Assembly (NCBI GenBank): GCA_963971305.1
Contig: OZ020307.1
Coordinates: 3,547,501 to 3,611,500, forward strand
DNA: 64,000 nt
Reading direction: 5' to 3'
Source: Arcuatula senhousia
Taxonomy: Eukaryota > Mollusca > Bivalvia > Mytilida > Mytilidae
Shown here: positions 11,031-23,000 of the stretch, piece after piece
How positions within the stretch are numbered: the first letter of the stretch is position 1
Layout: every line of letters starts with the position of its first letter
The notes under the pieces: generated by a model
The model's database searches: none
What the model was told of the DNA's origin: nothing
What the model saw: the letters and a program-made list of their open reading frames with translations, nothing else
Program-made: the position numbers and the translations under genes

Positions 11031-11051
11031 TTTGAAAATTTGATGGAGGAT
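11031..11051 (+). CDS. AP1AR: AP1AR-like micro-exon (21 nt)
   Basis: A long pyrimidine run ending in TTTTTTTCAG precedes 21 bases encoding FENLMED, followed by donor GTGAGT. The peptide matches the FENL segment near the N terminus of AP1AR. Phase 0 on both sides. Confidence 0.7.
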
Positions 11052-14000
11052 GTGAGTATACAGTAGTGTAATAAGTTTTTCATTTGAAAAAAAAATAATG
11101 TAACGTTTATATCGATATTCTGACTAAATGGAAAAGTCACTGACAAAGAAACAGAGAAAAAAACAACAGAACAAGAAGTAGTTGAATACTACAAGGAATG
11201 GTATTGAAAACATCTGATAAAACGTGATATAAAGGGGTAACAATTCATAGTCTTTGAGACACAAAGCGTGATACAGCACACAATAGACTATAATAGTTAT
11301 TACGAGCAATTAACATTTCTCTTCCTCCAATGATTAATGCCCGAAGAAAAAACCCTAAAACCAGTATCGGGTTATTATTCTTAAAAAAGGACTAGAAACG
11401 TTGAAAATACACACACTTGATGGTAAAGCAAATGCTCATCGCCTGAAACTCTGTTGTAATCTTAATTTAACATTCCATGTATCCAAACATGAATCTTTCT
11501 TGATGAATATTTTGAAGATTGACCTCTATTGTCGTAGATCTTTGTTTTCAGACGAATTCTTTACAAAAAGTCTGAACAAGAACGATAAGATGAATCAGTT
11601 GCACCACCCATTGCTTCTGTTTTATAAACCATATATATCTGTCTTGCACATAAAATAGAAACATTGGCTATGTATCACAATAAACATAAATGATATTTGA
11701 TTTAGAAAAAAAACTTTTTGAATGAGTGTTAAGAACACCAAAGCACAAGAAAAACTTGTAGATTAAGCTTAAATAATTTTGCCCTTGTGGATGCTACATT
11801 TTAGCCTGTCATGTTCGTTAGTGGTGTCTACAAACTTTTAATTACGGTATGGTATCTAAAATTCTTCATACATTGATATAATAACCTATATATGCTATTA
11901 TGGGGTATAAATGCTTTGAACTTAAGCCCTTCATAATGAAAGAGCTACAAACAAAACCCTTACATCTTAATCAGGAATATATTAAGTATTTTATTATTCA
12001 ATATTAAAAAGAATTTTATTGATTAATTGCAAAAGTGCAGCACATTTTATGAGGCATAAGTAAAGGTGTCTTATTTGACTGAAGATACAAACGAAGCATA
12101 GATTTACGTGTCTTACGTTTTCTTAAGAAATTTTGAAAGGTATTTTTGACAAATATCTATATTGGATAATAAAATAATTTCAATTAATGTTGGTTTTTAC
12201 ATTAGAAAGATAATTATTTCACTTTTTAGATTTTTTGTAAAGGTTGGTTGTTTACTCAACTAAACCTTCATTGTATTTTTTTATGGTGTGCATGAGAACA
12301 TTTGAAGAGTAAGATTATTATTTGTACTGTGGTCTACAAGTCTATATTCATCATGATAATTTGTTGTCTTTCAGGAGAACAATGACGATGAAATGACGAG
12401 GTAGGTTTCTAAATAGTCTCAAGAAGTTTGATCAAAAGGCCTCAGATTGATCAATGGCATCAATAAGAGCACTTTCAAAAGCTTAAATGCACATTTAGAG
12501 AATAAAAAGAAAACAAATATGATCAATAGAACCCAGTTGACACCTTTCATGTTGAGTTTTATTCACGTCTATACATTATGTTTTGTGAAGTCAGCCTTAC
12601 ATGGCGATTTAACTAAGGCAGTCTCACCTCATGAAATAAATAAAAAATAAGCTGATAAGATGTTTTCTTCTTACAAAACGACAAATAAATAAATAAATGA
12701 TAGTTGTCTAAATTACATCTTCTGTAGTAATTTGATGTTTTTAACAAAACTTTTATCCAATCTAAACTATTTAATCTATAGTTATTTGTAGCATAAATTA
12801 GAAAAATACATTAATTATTCTTAATATATGATGATTAGGTTTTATCAGACTATGTCGTGGAGTAAATAGGGCATACATTAATAATCTCCTTCACCAGAAA
12901 TGTAAAAATGCAAACAACATTTGAAATGACAAATGAAGACAAACCAAGCGTTGATATGTATAGATTATTACATGGCATTTTCTATATCTAACCTTATTTC
13001 AGCCCTAGGTCTTCATATCAGTCTGAGAACCGAAAGGGTAGATATAAACAATCATGTCATGTAAAGATCTTTTTATCATATACTTTAACTTTACTTACGT
13101 TAAGTAAAACATTATGAATAGGCTCAAGGTCAATCCCACATGTTGCATTGAGGTAAAGTCCCAACATGCAGGAGAAAAAGAGGTCCACCAAAGGAGTCCT
13201 AAAGAATATTCGTAAAAAAGAAATAAAGAATAAGAACGGACTTGGAAACAACTAAAGACATGAGAACAAGATATACAATACTACGTCTAGGTATCTGGTT
13301 GAAGCCTAAACCAGCGCAAGAAGGACGTTAAGGTCTCATAAGGATTGGGATAAACAACAAATATAACAGATTTATTTTAATTCTGCTCCTTGAAAAGGTT
13401 GACCAAAAATGTTTCTTTAAGAATGAAAATTATTTTTTATATTTGATGTTTTATAAGTGTTTTTGTTTGTATGCACCAGAGTCAATTTCAATAGGTCTGC
13501 GTCGTCTTAAGCAAACATGAAATCGGGCATGGAATAAATGTACCTGAAATTGCCGAACTGTTAATAAATTCCGTAAGCGGGCGGGATAAAGGCTTAATTT
13601 GACAACGAGTTATAAGAATTCTTAAACTATCTCACAGTAAAAAAATATCTTTATTTCAGCTAAGTATATGAAAAACATTGATATAATATGGGTAAACCAT
13701 TGGTAATGCTATATATGATATACAAACCTAAGTATTGAAGTTTATCACCAGTCTACTTTTACTGTGTGTATGGTTGGCTCCGTAGTAGAGAATGAAAAAT
13801 ACTGTAACCTTATTTGTTAACACTGGATAAGGATACAAGCTGTAAGCTTTTGTGAGGATCATTCCAAAATCATATACAATACTACGTCTAGGTATCTGGT
13901 TGAAGCCTAAACCAGCGCAAGAAGGACGTTAAGGTCTCATAAGGATTGGGATAAACAACAAATATAACAGATTTATTTTAATTCTGCTCCTTGAATCATT

Positions 14001-17000
14001 CCAGTTTTCAGAATGCAAGTGATGGGATAAATGCGACCCCATCCCATTGAGCCTACGTAACAAAAGGGTCTTCTATGTGGATTAATGGGACTCTTCCCAT
14101 ACACAAGGCAACAATCTTTCGTCCCTTCCGAGTACTAGTAGACGATAATGAGATGTGAGATAAGTGTATGCGACACAACCTACATTAACAGACGGCAATC
14201 TTATAAATCCACATTGAAGACAAAGTAAATTTTATGAAACAAAAATTCTAACTTCTATTTGGGAAGATTATATTGAGTCAGTTAGTGATGGTATCATTTC
14301 TTCGAAAGGTACGTATACGAGCTTTTGTCTTTGTTCGTGCTTTCAATAAATGCGTCCTTTTTGCGCTGGTTTAGGCTTCAACCAGATACCTAGTATCTTG
14401 TTCTCATGCATGTCTATAGTTGTCTCTAAGTCCGGTCTTATTCCTTTATTTCTCTTTTGCGAATACTAGTATTCTTTAGGACTCTTTTGGTGGGCCTCTT
14501 TTTTCTCCTTCATGTTGAGAGTCTACCTCAATGCAACATGTGGGATGGACGTTGAACCTATTTTCTAAACATGGCCCCTCCATCGCTGCCTTTTTTGGTA
14601 ATTTCTTCCGATGTAGGAGTCGTTTTGTTTCTGTTATAAAGTTCTCTCTTGGATATTTTATTTAACCAGAAAGATTGAATGATCTTTCTAAATTACAAAT
14701 ACCAAAACGCGGGTATAAACGGTTAATTTTGATATGCTATATATAGATATTTCAAGGAGTAACCTCTCATCAGTAGCATTTGAATCAAAACATTGGAAGG
14801 TCAAATTCCAAAACTGTTGAAAACGAAAAGTACTCAAAACCAAAACGTTCGAACAAAGAAATCATATCCAGCACCGAGGATATCGACCATGTGCATTACA
14901 AGGAAAGAAACACTGGTGTTTTAAACAATTTTGAATTTAAAAAGCGGAAATTTCAGTGACAAATATATTAGAAATTTTATGGTAAATTGTGTCCGACAAG
15001 TCTGACGACCATGCTTTACCCTCGGGGACCTTCTGGGTCACCAGCAGCGGTTATCGCCCAGTGGTTTGAAAATTACAAATACCAAAACGCGGGTATAAAC
15101 GGTTAATTTGGATATGCTATATATCGATATTTCAAGGAGTAACCTCTCATCAGTAGCATTTGAATCAAAACATTGGAAGGTCAAATTCCAAAAATGTTGA
15201 AAACAAAAAAGTACTCAAAACCAAAACGTTCGAACAAGGAAATATCTTCGCTGGAAAACACCGACTTCTATGCACATGGTTTTTGTGACTTTCCAAGAGT
15301 CTGAACCATATATATATAAGAATTGATATAACATTTGAAGCTTTTGATATTTTTGTGTAATTTTGTATGTGAATAGTTCAAGATTTTCTCTCAGCTGACG
15401 GAGTCACACCAGATTCTGAATTTCCAGTTTTGGGTGATCTTATTTCCAAGTAAATCTAGTCATTTGCATTAACGTCTTTTTATCTATTAAACTTGCACGT
15501 AGTCAGTTTTATTACTTTTTGTTTTTTTATGGACCGACCACGTATGTGAATCGACCATATAGTTTTACTCTTGTCCGTCCATCCGTACACGTCCGTCCGT
15601 CCGTACGTCCGTGCGTAACACTTTGGTTAAGTTCTTGGTTAAGGTCCATTACTCGGATACTAGAAGTTGGGGGTCAATGATATTTCACCACCAGATGGGT
15701 CTTAGGTAGGGCTACACCACCCACTAGAAATTAGGTCACTGTGACCTATATTTTATGCATGAACGACTTCGGTTAAGTTCTTGGTTAAGGTCCATAACTT
15801 GGATACTAGATGTTTGGGGTCAATGATATTTCACTACTAGATGTGTCTTAGGTAAGGTGACATCACCCACTAGAAATTAGGTCACTGTGACCTAAAATTA
15901 GGTCACTGTGACCTATATTTTACGCATGAATGACTTTGGTTAAGGTCCATATCTCAGATACTACATGTTGATGGTCAATGGTATTTCACCACTAGATGTG
16001 TCTTTGGTTACATGACACCACCCAATAAAAATTAGGTCATTGTGATCTATAATTAATGCATGAACGACTTCGGTTAAGAACTTGGTTAAGGTCCATAACT
16101 TGGATACTAGATGTTGGGGGTCAATGATATTTCACCACTAGATGTGTCTTGGGTAAGATGACACCATCCACTAGAAATGATATCACTGTGACCTATATTT
16201 TACGCATGAATGACTTTGGTTAAGTTCTTGATTAAGGTCCATAGTTGAAAACTACATGTTAGGGGTCAATAATATTTCACTACTCGATGAGTCTTGGTAA
16301 CATGGCACCACCCACCAGAAATAAGGTCACAGCGACCTATATTTTACACATGAACACTTTTGATCAATTTCTTGGTAAAGGTCCATATCCCAGGTAATAC
16401 ACATTGAGGGTCAATGATATTTTAAAAACGGGAGGGCCATCCGGTGGCTCATAGACATATTTTCTTGTTGTTTTAATTTCAAGGCCATATTGTTTTACTG
16501 CTTCTTTCAGAATTTATCTTTGGCTAAGTTGAATCTAGAGGGTCAGACGTCCAATTTTATTCACTGCAAGCGAGAAACCTTTTTTAAATTAAAATTCCTA
16601 AATTAATTTATCAACGCACAAAATATATAGCTGATCAAAATAAAAACAACCATAGATTTTGAAGAAGAAAAAGATCTTCAATTGTCAATTTTAAACAATT
16701 TTTTACATATGCATATTTAACATTCTAGAGAGAGTTTTGAACTACGACCCTTCACTGTAACATCTTATGCTTTTATGGTAATGTATACACGGGTTATTAC
16801 AAAAACTCCTCTTCATCTGACAAACCATTAAAGCATATCTATGTAACATTTTTAGCGACTTTTATGAGCAGTTTGCTAACAGAAATCGTTCTCTTAAGAA
16901 AACTAAAAGTACATATTCGAATATAAACTAAATAGATAAAAAAGAGTACATTTATGCGTAAAATGTCATAAAAATAATAGTCAACAAATTGCTTTAATTG

Positions 17001-20000
17001 ATTGCACAGATGAATAGGAATATCTTGTTGTTGAATATGTTCCAAGCAGATTGTGTTAATTGTTGTTTCGGTGTATTAAGTTACAGCATGCCATTATAAT
17101 ATTGTCCTTTTATTTTTCTTTGTCTCAGACTGGTCACTGAAAGAGAAAAACAGTTGTTGTTGAGTAAAAACTACACAGACATTCTAAATCAGCAAAAAAT
17201 ACTTGATACAGAAATAGACGATAAGGTAGGACCTTCAGAACTTATGTTTCTTTTATCTTAAGGGGGTACCAATCAAAAGACGAACTTGACAGGGTTTTAT
17301 TTTAGAAACATTTGTTTCGAAATATGTACTTAAAAATCTTAATATCTATTAAATATTCAATAATTATGAAGCGCTGATACGTTTTTTAAAGTAAATTTTG
17401 ACCATTTCTTTTAATCTATGAAAAGAAAGTGTTGTAGGATTCAAGTGATTAAGATTATCTATGTTTTCTATATCCCTTTAGTTTCTATTAATATTAAAGT
17501 CTTATATCGAAAATGCTCTGAATTTCAAAGTCTTGAATTTTAAAGGTTCGTTCTATTTACAGGATTGACATTCATATTTAAATATTTTTGAACACTTTAA
17601 ACTTATTTTTGCCAAACAGACCTTTAAAATTTCTGCACTTACATTAGAGCCATTTATGTTTTTTGGAATGTTTTGCTTTATTTTCATAAATGTGGCTGTT
17701 CTGTTAGATTAATTTTAGAATGAAGTATTTCTTTTTATTTCTGTAACTTACCAATTAAACTTCGTGCTTGAATTTGCTTTTAGAATGCATAAGATTTTGT
17801 AGGCTTTTTAACTATATTTATTGAAATGTATACTTAAATAGATTTTTTTCTAATTCACGCCTCTTTACTATAAATAATGGTTAAAGAAATAAGAAAATAA
17901 TCATCAAACATACAAATTACGTAATTTTTCTTATAAATAATTGGAGACATTTTTAAGAGAAAAAAATTTTACCACAATTTTCCATTGTGGATTTTAAATT
18001 GCTTCTTATTTATATAGTTTGTGTCACCTACACTTATTCCACACCTCATTATCTTCTATTAATTCAATATTAATGATCATAATTTATAATTAATAAGTTG
18101 TTATGTCATTAGATATGTCTTATATTAAATAGTTACCGTTGAATCATGTTAATCTTTGAAGTTTGTTAACCAAGTTCAGAAACGAGAACCAGGAAAAGTC
18201 CATGTGTTTTACTTGCTTTTCTGTTTGAATGCCTAAGAATTGAATTGTTTTAATCATTTACTCTTTAACTAAACATGCTAAAACGTAGTCAACCTATCGG
18301 CCTTAGTAACCTAATCCTGATGAGACCAGAACCTATATAGTGTTTCAAGGGCGTAAAACACCAACTCACTCACTCACTCACTCACTCACATGGAATAAAA
18401 CATTTTGTTATCTTAACTCCCTTATCTTTGGGATGGGGTGGGAAAGAGGTTAAAACAATACTTAAAATTCATTAAAGCAATCGGTTATTATTGAAGTCAT
18501 TTTGTTTTTGCATCAATAATTTCTGTTAAAAGTGAGCTTTTAAGCATTGGTACACGCAAATGTCCAACAGTTAATAGTACCTGTTGGTGTAGATTTTACT
18601 GAACTGCTAATGTTGTATTTCAAACATGGTGTGGTAGTATTTAGATCAACTTATATATCTTTAGGACTTTCATACCTAAATATCAGATATTCGTTAATAC
18701 GAATGAAAAACAAACAGAGAACTACCAAAGAGGCACTCTGAAAAGGCCAAATCAAATTCAAAGGTCACATAACAACAAAGCGACACTCATATCACAAGGA
18801 CTTGCTCCCTCTATCAATATTTTGTTAGAGTCAATATGTGCATCTGTGCTCATATAACAAAACTCTCTCTCAAAACAAGTAAACTACAATCGGTAACACA
18901 AGCTTATGTCAAATAGAGAGTGAACCCAAATGCTCTGAAAGGATTTACAGTTCCTGCTTGTTATAACAACCATGTGTGACAATATTCTAGACATTATATT
19001 TACTTCCCATGTAAACAGTGATGCTAACGATAACAATGAGATATTGTACACATGAACACCAAAAATGAAGTACTATATATGAACACAAATAAAATTAAAA
19101 AAATTCAAAAGATATAAAGTAGAGTTATAACAATTAGGAAGAGGAAAGTTGGGTTTTAAGATATTCTTTATTAACTAGAACTTAAGATTTTGGTTTCATG
19201 TGGCCTCTCTTTTTCCTCGTTTTGTAAGCTGTTTGAGTTGATGTGTGATTGTTACCAAATTGTAGGTTTAGATAACCTAAATTTTATTTACCTCCATATT
19301 ATTTATCTGCAATGATGAATAGAATGAGAGTAGAACAAATTGTGAGATTATTTCACCTTGGATAACAAACTTTCCTCTACTCTGTTAAAGGTTAATTATG
19401 CTTAATATCTTGTAAGAGTTTTTATTTTGGATAGAGCTTTACTTTAAATTTGAATATATCTAGCAGTGTGTTACTGAAATTTACATATATTTATTTTGAT
19501 TTTTGATAATTTTATCTATGCATGAATTAATTATATATCATATAATTTCAATCTTTTATTAAAAATTATTGAAATTTATCAGAACTTAGAAACAGGTTAT
19601 AGATATCCATTTTTAATATGAATTCAGATGTATTTAAGACAAAATTAATTTCTTAACACGATTTCTTTTATGAATAGTTGAAAGCCTTTTTTCATTTCTA
19701 CTCATGTAGAATCAAATATGATATTCATAATAGATTCTATTTACTTTCTAAACTTTATATAGATATTTGGATCGAAAATCTGTGAAGTATAGTTGTAATT
19801 ACTTATTTAGTGTCTGTGTTAATTACAATTTATAGAATTTTAAGTTAAAAATAAAAAATCTAGATTTTTAATAGCAATTATGTTATGAAATACTAGTGAA
19901 TATTGTATGTAAATACTTAAACGTTAATGATGCATTTGAACTAATGAGTTTTCGTCTAGTTTGCTTGGAGGTCTTAAGGCGAGACCTATCGACCATATAT

Positions 20001-23000
20001 TCCGCCGTCTATCGTTGTCCGTATCGGGTCACCCCTATGGGTTTTTTAATTATTTTTTTATCGCCCTCGAAGTTTTGATTTTTCATTTCCATTTATTACA
20101 AACTGTTTGAAGTGTAGATTCATATCAATATTGTCCTGGCATGATCATTGGTGGAAAGTTACAAGGCGACATTTATCAATCATAAATTCCTTCTATGATA
20201 TCTGTCCTTGTTTCCACCTGGTCAGCCTGGTTTATAGCTTTAGCCTGCGATGAAGAAGGAACAAGACCAATCGATGTCTGGCCCTGCGTCGCATGGCAAA
20301 ACATTGAACCCTGTACGTTTTAGGCCCAATATGGACAGTAAATAGTTTTTGACACTTGCATCCTATGGTGGAATGACAAAGCGTATTTGTGTCCCGTGCG
20401 GGGCCCGGGAGGCGAATAGGCCCGCAGCAGCGCTAAGCTTGTCGGTAAAAGTCCACTAAAGAGAGCTCAGAAACCTGACATCGGGGTCAGGCCGCTTTGC
20501 CCACAAAGCGACTGGGATGTGTGCCCCAGGTGGTTGAATGGGGCAGCCCTGACATCGAGAGATGCGGGGTCGTCAGGCGATAATGCGGAAAACCTGACCG
20601 CAAACCATAGTGGTGCACCGTGTTGGGAAAAATGTCACGTTCCTCGCACGTTAAAGAACCCTGCTGCAGGTCTCGGTAAGAGTAGGACCCGTAGGATCCC
20701 CATGAAGGAGGCAAACTTTTCCGTCCCTACCCATTACTCCTTTTTCCAGTGGCAGTCAAACTCTCCTACCCGATTGGCCTTGTGTCCCTATTTCCTCCAC
20801 TTCATCATCATTTCATGTTCATTGTATCACCATTTTCATGTTCATCTCCCGGATATAGCCGAAATCGTGCTGCTTGGGAGTAAAGCAATAACTAACTAAC
20901 TAACTAACAAAGCATATTTGTCACATGCAACCCAGTTTATAGACTGACAATGAATATTTAGAAAAGAAATATTTAAGATCCTTATATTTAACAAGAATAT
21001 AAAAGAAGAACTAAAGTTAATGTGGAAAACAAATCAAAGTAATTTTTTCAGTCCTTTTTGGCCCTTTATTTCTAAACGAAAAAAGAGGGGACCCGCAAAA
21101 TCAAAATAATCCTTCCTTTTATGATAATTAATATAACTAAAGTTTCATGGCATTTGGTCGACCTGAACAAAAGTTATTGTGAAAACAAATATAAAAGTCG
21201 CTTTTTTGGTCCTTTTTGGGCCCCTTATTTCTAAACGAAAAAAAGAGGAGACCCCAAAAATCAGCCCATCCCTTCCTTTTGTAGTAAGTAACATAACTGT
21301 AAAGTTTCATGGCCTTTGGTCGACCAGAACATAAGTAACTATGGAAACAATAAAAAAAGTCGCTTTTTGGCCCCTTTTGGGCCCCTAATTTCTAAACGGA
21401 AAAAGAGGGGACCTCCAAAATCAGTCCATTTCTTCCTTTTGTAGTAAGTAACATTACTGAAAAGGTTCATAGCATTTGGTCAACCAGAACAAAAGTAATT
21501 GTGAAAACAAATAAAAAATGTGTTTTTTTCCCCTTTTGGACCCCTAATTTCTAAACGAAATAATAAAATGATCCCAAAAAGAAAGGTGCACATCTTCAAT
21601 ATATCTGTAATCACTGTGTTAAATTTCAGAAAGATCTAGTGTTTGGTTTTTGAGATTCAGATTACACAAGACAGGCACCTCATAGCGCGACGGACGGACG
21701 GACGGACGGAGTGACCCGACTACTAGACCTGCTTTCGCCTTCGGCGACGCAGGTAAATAATGGAGATGCTTTTTCGTTGGTAGCTGCGAAAACGTTGCTT
21801 TTTAGAGTTTCGTGTAAAATGAGTTGCTTAAAAAGTTTTACAAATAGGATAGGCATCTGATTTAATGGTCTACGCAACTATGGAAAGCCAACGGGGTCAT
21901 GTTTGACCCCGACCTCAATTTTACACTTCAGTGACTTTGTTAACTTGGATCGTAAACACTTATGTAAGAGCTTTATGAAACATGAGCTGCTTTAAAACTT
22001 AAATGTATCAGGCGTCTGATATTTGGTATAAGACACTTTTTGGCATGGTCTATGCGTGACCCTCACCGACCTTCCCTCCTAAACGATTGTGTAAACATTT
22101 TTGACGGGTGGGGTTAATGCTTTTAAGGTTTTTTAAAGACAAAGGTGTAACATAACGTGTGTAATACTTAGGCCTCTAAAATTTGGGTTCAGGGCACTTC
22201 AGATTATGGTCTACATCTCTTGTACCATGTAATATGTTATTGACTTCATTTTTACAATACAATGACCCAGTGAGTATATGTGTTCAGTTTGTAAGGTTAG
22301 TGAGCAAGTGAGTTATGAATTAGCAACACTTTATACGGTATATTAGAGCGGACTTTAAAATAGATATGAAATGGAGAGGAGTTTTGAAGGCTGCTAGAAA
22401 ATGTAGAGATGGAATGGGGGAAAATTAAGTGTTACTCTCTTGGCAGTCAACAAAAGGGTTAATTGCATTTTCATAACAGTTTTCTACGCAAGTACTTATG
22501 TTGAAAACACCAGGTTTCTTTCCTTGTACTGTACACGGTCGATCTCCTATGTGCTGGGTTTTTGCAGTCATGGTGTACTGACTTTGCGATTTTATACTGA
22601 TTTGGCCAATGTTATAATCTTTATGTCTAAGTCTGTTTAACATAAAGTAGTTGTGATACACCATTCATATTTTGGTATGCAGTTGCATTAGCATCAGTGC
22701 AGTTCAATTTCAAGGGCATTTTGTTGTATGCTCCTGCAATCATGGTCTACTGACTACTGACTCTGAGATTTTATACTCATGTAGCTAGGTGGTAATGTTT
22801 TTTCTTAGTTTTTTTTTTTTTTGGTGAACAAGTAACAACATCGATATTTGGTGTACAGTTGCATTCGCGTCAACACAGATAAATTTCTTGAGTAATTCTC
22901 ATAACTGTAGTTTCATTTTATTGTGTGGCAAGCTGCGACAGGCGAGACATATCTCTGTGTTAACAATTTATTGGTATTTGTATTTTGGCATCTTGGTAAT

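Larger units (their letters stand above)
14691..15250 (-). repeat. 380-bp hammerhead-bearing repeat, direct dimer
   Basis: The block starting AATTACAAATACCAAAACGC at 14691 recurs at 15071, a period of exactly 380 bases, with about 180 bases repeated and roughly 200 bases of unique unit sequence between. Each copy carries, on the minus strand, a complete hammerhead ribozyme motif in the same place (14731-14781 and 15111-15161). A head-to-tail dimer whose units each contain a hammerhead is the genomic form of retrozymes. A third, decayed copy lies at 46.67-46.85 kb on the plus strand. Confidence 0.75.

Noticed and set aside
18305..18350. CCTGATGAGACCAGAACC considered as a third hammerhead
   Set aside because: No GAAA in place after a stem II and no matching stem I; it is part of a SINE tail.
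20487..20899. Overlapping frames of 75 and 126 codons
   Set aside because: Both are inside the GC-rich SINE-like repeat 'D'; no conserved protein pattern.
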